Shown piece by piece: positions 5,151 through 7,121 of a stretch of DNA of 7,121 nt (positions are counted from its first letter, which is position 1; each line of letters opens with the position of its first letter). The position numbers were made by a program, and so were the translations under genes. The notes beneath the pieces were generated by a model. That model was not told the origin of the DNA. It ran no database searches and saw nothing but the letters and a program-made list of their open reading frames with translations. The DNA lies in contig JAOZOM010000090.1 of assembly GCA_029933275.1 (NCBI GenBank), positions 1-7,121 of the forward strand. The letters are read 5' to 3'. This DNA is from Anaerolineales bacterium. GTDB lineage: Bacteria; Chloroflexota; Anaerolineae; Anaerolineales; Villigracilaceae.

Positions 5151-7121
5151 CTAGGCATCCCAATCGTCTAGTTTGTCGCGGAGAGTGATGAATTTTTCCC
5201 TCAGGAGCAGTGCGCCAATCCCAAAGGCGATTAAGAGAACACCGGCACAACCAATCAAGAGCAGGGAAGAAAACCCTTCGAGCAAGCTAAAGGTGACTGT
5301 CACCACGCTGAGGACGAGAAAAGCTATCGGGGTGATGACCAAACTACGCGAGCGGCTGATAACGCCGTAAATCAAAACGGCGAGGGCTTGGAAGAAAAGG
5401 ATAACGAAATAGAGAAATATCCCTTCGGAAACGAGTTGAATATAGGTTGTGCTGAGTAAAATGAGTTGCGAGAGCATCCCCGTAATAAAGGCGGCTTTCT
5501 TGCTACCGCTCCGCACGAGGAGATAGTGCATCAGCATCCCCAAAACCGCCGCGGCAAGGGTAAAGAATTGCGGTTGGTCAACATGGTAACGAAGCAATAT
5601 CATAAAATACGCCATCAGGTAAAAACCATTTGCAGGGAAGCCAAGCCAAACATTTTTCTTGCGAAAAGCATGGACAGCATAAAGCGTTGCCGTAATCGCC
5701 ACAGGCACGCTCGCCAACAGCCCCGAATCTTCAAAGGGCGCACTGAAGGCAAGCAGTGTAGCGAGGATTAAACTGCTGTATATCCACATTTCTCGCCATT
5801 TTTCCTTTTTGATAAAAAGACCAAGTGCATAATATAAAAGTGCCAAGATAATCAGCGGGAGCAACCAGTATTCTTGTTTTAGGGCATGAAGCAAAGCCAA
5901 AACATGCAGAGGAAGGTAACTTGTGATGAGATAGCCGAAGCGTGCATCTTTTCTATAGATTGCATAGCCGCTAAAAAAGAGGGCGTAAAGACCAAAAGAA
6001 ATCGTTGCGGGGAGAGCAAACGCATCCAAATCGGCAAGGAGGATTAATGTGTTGATCAAAATCAATAAAGCAGAAGCTATTTGCACAGGGATTTGCAAAA
6101 AGCGTTCCTTTTTAAGGATACGCTCAAAGAGCATATCCAATCCCAGCCAGAGCAATCCGACAATCAGGAGCGTATATACCGTATCATGTTGCAAGTTAGA
6201 TTCGTTCAAAATCGCATATATGCCAACACCCAGCCAAAGGTGGATTCCAATCTCCCATAGCTGGTACTCGCGTAAAAATGTCTCCAAGAAGAAGAGAAAA
6301 GCCAAAAGCAATGCGTAATAGCCAAGATAGTTTTCGCCCGAAGAAAAAGCAATCAAGAGCATAGCACTTCCCAAAATTAAACCGCTAAAACGGAAAAGAT
6401 CTGCCCATGATTTGTCTATAGTTATCAAATTTTGTTTCTTCAAAAGATAGCCAAAAGCATAATAGAGAAGGGCTAAAGTGAAGAGAGAGGGCAACCAAAT
6501 CGTGGGACTGAAAACATATCCACCATAAAGCAGGGAAAAGGCGAGAAAAGCCGTTGCAATATAGCCTAAGAAGAAATGAAAACGGACTGCATAGAAAAAG
6601 AAAAAGAGTGCCATCGCGCCTAAAAGGAGCGCGGCTTGCAGATCTGTCTCTCTTGGCACAGAAACGAAAGCAAAAACCATCACGCCGCCAAGAGCCTGCA
6701 AAGGAGCGCGCCACGGTATTTCTTTCACTTTTCGAGACAATAAAGAATCGGGGAGAAGAAGTAGCAAACTCGCGACAAAGAGCTTATATCCCATGAAGAT
6801 TTCAATATTCTCCATAAAGGAAAATTCAAAGAAAAGGAAAAATGCGCTTATTGCTAAAACCAATGAAACAGACCAATAAATAATATGTGGTTTGTAAATA
6901 TGCAAAGCAAGCGCAGTGAGAGCAACACCCAATACGGCAAAGAAAAGAGATGTCACATTTTGCACGTCATAAGATCGCGCCAAAGCCATCAATAAACTGC
7001 TCCCCAAAATGACACCCCCGCCCAATAAAAAGGGAAGACTGTACTTTTTCCACTTTTCCGATTTGAGAAAATCTCTAAGAAAAACACTGGCTAAAATAAA
7101 AACCGTACCCCAAGCCCACGC
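5151..7121 (-). CDS. Large polytopic membrane protein built of ~100-residue repeats, C-terminal part (5' end beyond the window)
   Basis: The frame is open from the window edge to the stop at 5151-5153, giving 656 visible residues with the N-terminus missing. A TTG at 7023-7025 could be read as a start, but the frame continues upstream as membrane-type sequence (AWAWGTVFILASVFLRD, 7071-7121), so it is an internal Leu. The protein is almost entirely hydrophobic helices joined by short charged loops; I judge roughly 20 or more membrane segments. About six related modules start near 6950, 6641, 6329, 6014, 5720 and 5423. Each has a helix ending in a basic cluster (for example LYAVHAFRKK, GYAIYRKD), a Gly- or Tyr-rich second helix, and further helices often ending in a pattern like LALLYYALGLFIKK. 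Adjacent modules pair into a stronger ~210-residue period: LPSLFTLALLYYAFGYLLKK (6435-6494) recurs as LPLIILALLYYALGLFIKK (5805-5861). The C-terminus is short and charged (REKFITLRDKLDDWDA). No catalytic motif is evident. It vaguely resembles the large DUF2157/DUF2339 or SCO7613-like bacterial membrane proteins, but I cannot confirm a family. Confidence 0.8.
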   Translation of the reverse strand, partial: AWAWGTVFILASVFLRDFLKSEKWKKYSLPFLLGGGVILGSSLLMALARSYDVQNVTSLFFAVLGVALTALALHIYKPHIIYWSVSLVLAISAFFLFFEFSFMENIEIFMGYKLFVASLLLLLPDSLLSRKVKEIPWRAPLQALGGVMVFAFVSVPRETDLQAALLLGAMALFFFFYAVRFHFFLGYIATAFLAFSLLYGGYVFSPTIWLPSLFTLALLYYAFGYLLKKQNLITIDKSWADLFRFSGLILGSAMLLIAFSSGENYLGYYALLLAFLFFLETFLREYQLWEIGIHLWLGVGIYAILNESNLQHDTVYTLLIVGLLWLGLDMLFERILKKERFLQIPVQIASALLILINTLILLADLDAFALPATISFGLYALFFSGYAIYRKDARFGYLITSYLPLHVLALLHALKQEYWLLPLIILALLYYALGLFIKKEKWREMWIYSSLILATLLAFSAPFEDSGLLASVPVAITATLYAVHAFRKKNVWLGFPANGFYLMAYFMILLRYHVDQPQFFTLAAAVLGMLMHYLLVRSGSKKAAFITGMLSQLILLSTTYIQLVSEGIFLYFVILFFQALAVLIYGVISRSRSLVITPIAFLVLSVVTVTFSLLEGFSSLLLIGCAGVLLIAFGIGALLLREKFITLRDKLDDWDA

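Noticed and set aside
7023..7025. TTG as the start codon of the membrane protein
   Set aside because: The frame stays open to the window edge and the upstream residues continue the same hydrophobic, Trp- and Lys-rich membrane character. I saw no ribosome site before the TTG, so the gene is truncated by the window instead.
1..7121. Mobile elements, CRISPR arrays, tRNA or rRNA genes, and defence or toxin-antitoxin genes
   Set aside because: No direct repeats with regular spacers, terminal inverted repeats, transposase motifs, tRNA-like cloverleaf or rRNA sequence were recognised. The six coding regions account for nearly all of the window.

Overview
The window looks like ordinary chromosomal DNA from a bacterium of mid-range GC. 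My best guess is the Chloroflexota (Anaerolineae-like). This rests on the overall feel of the proteins: a FecR-domain lipoprotein with an extra C-terminal beta domain, a class III-type sirtuin with an FRDAQTG motif, a compact FeoB, and a large repeat-built membrane protein. No rRNA or other taxonomic marker is present, so the assignment is an inference. No mobile element, CRISPR array, tRNA or rRNA was seen.

Layout. 113-1306 (+) encodes a complete M20D-type metal-dependent amidohydrolase. It meets feoB tail to tail with only 6 nt between the two stop codons. 1313-3252 (-) is a compact ferrous-iron uptake operon, feoA then feoB, whose genes overlap by 16 nt; there is no feoC. 3253-3371 is a divergent control region. 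It holds a good sigma70-type promoter for feoAB and, directly upstream of it, a 14-bp palindrome placed as a class II Crp/Fnr-type activator site would be. 3372-5052 (+) is a probable two-gene unit: a FecR-domain lipoprotein followed by a Sir2 NAD-dependent protein deacylase. It ends in a small hairpin and then a very strong intrinsic terminator (5076-5116). 5151-7121 (-) is the C-terminal 656 residues of a large polytopic membrane protein that runs off the right edge. The visible part is made of about six related modules of roughly 100 residues.

How it fits together. FeoA and FeoB form an Fe(II) import system in the cytoplasmic membrane. The palindrome suggests control by oxygen, redox or a small ligand through a Crp/Fnr-family regulator. 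The lipoprotein shares that intergenic region, but nothing else ties it to iron: FecR domains are common in surface proteins unrelated to FecI/FecR signalling. The amidohydrolase, the sirtuin and the membrane protein look like independent housekeeping or accessory functions. I found no clear novel multi-gene system. The points most worth a second look are the feo control region, the module architecture of the membrane protein, the shortened FeoB linker domain, the FecR protein's extra domain, and the translational arrangement at the lipoprotein/sirtuin junction.
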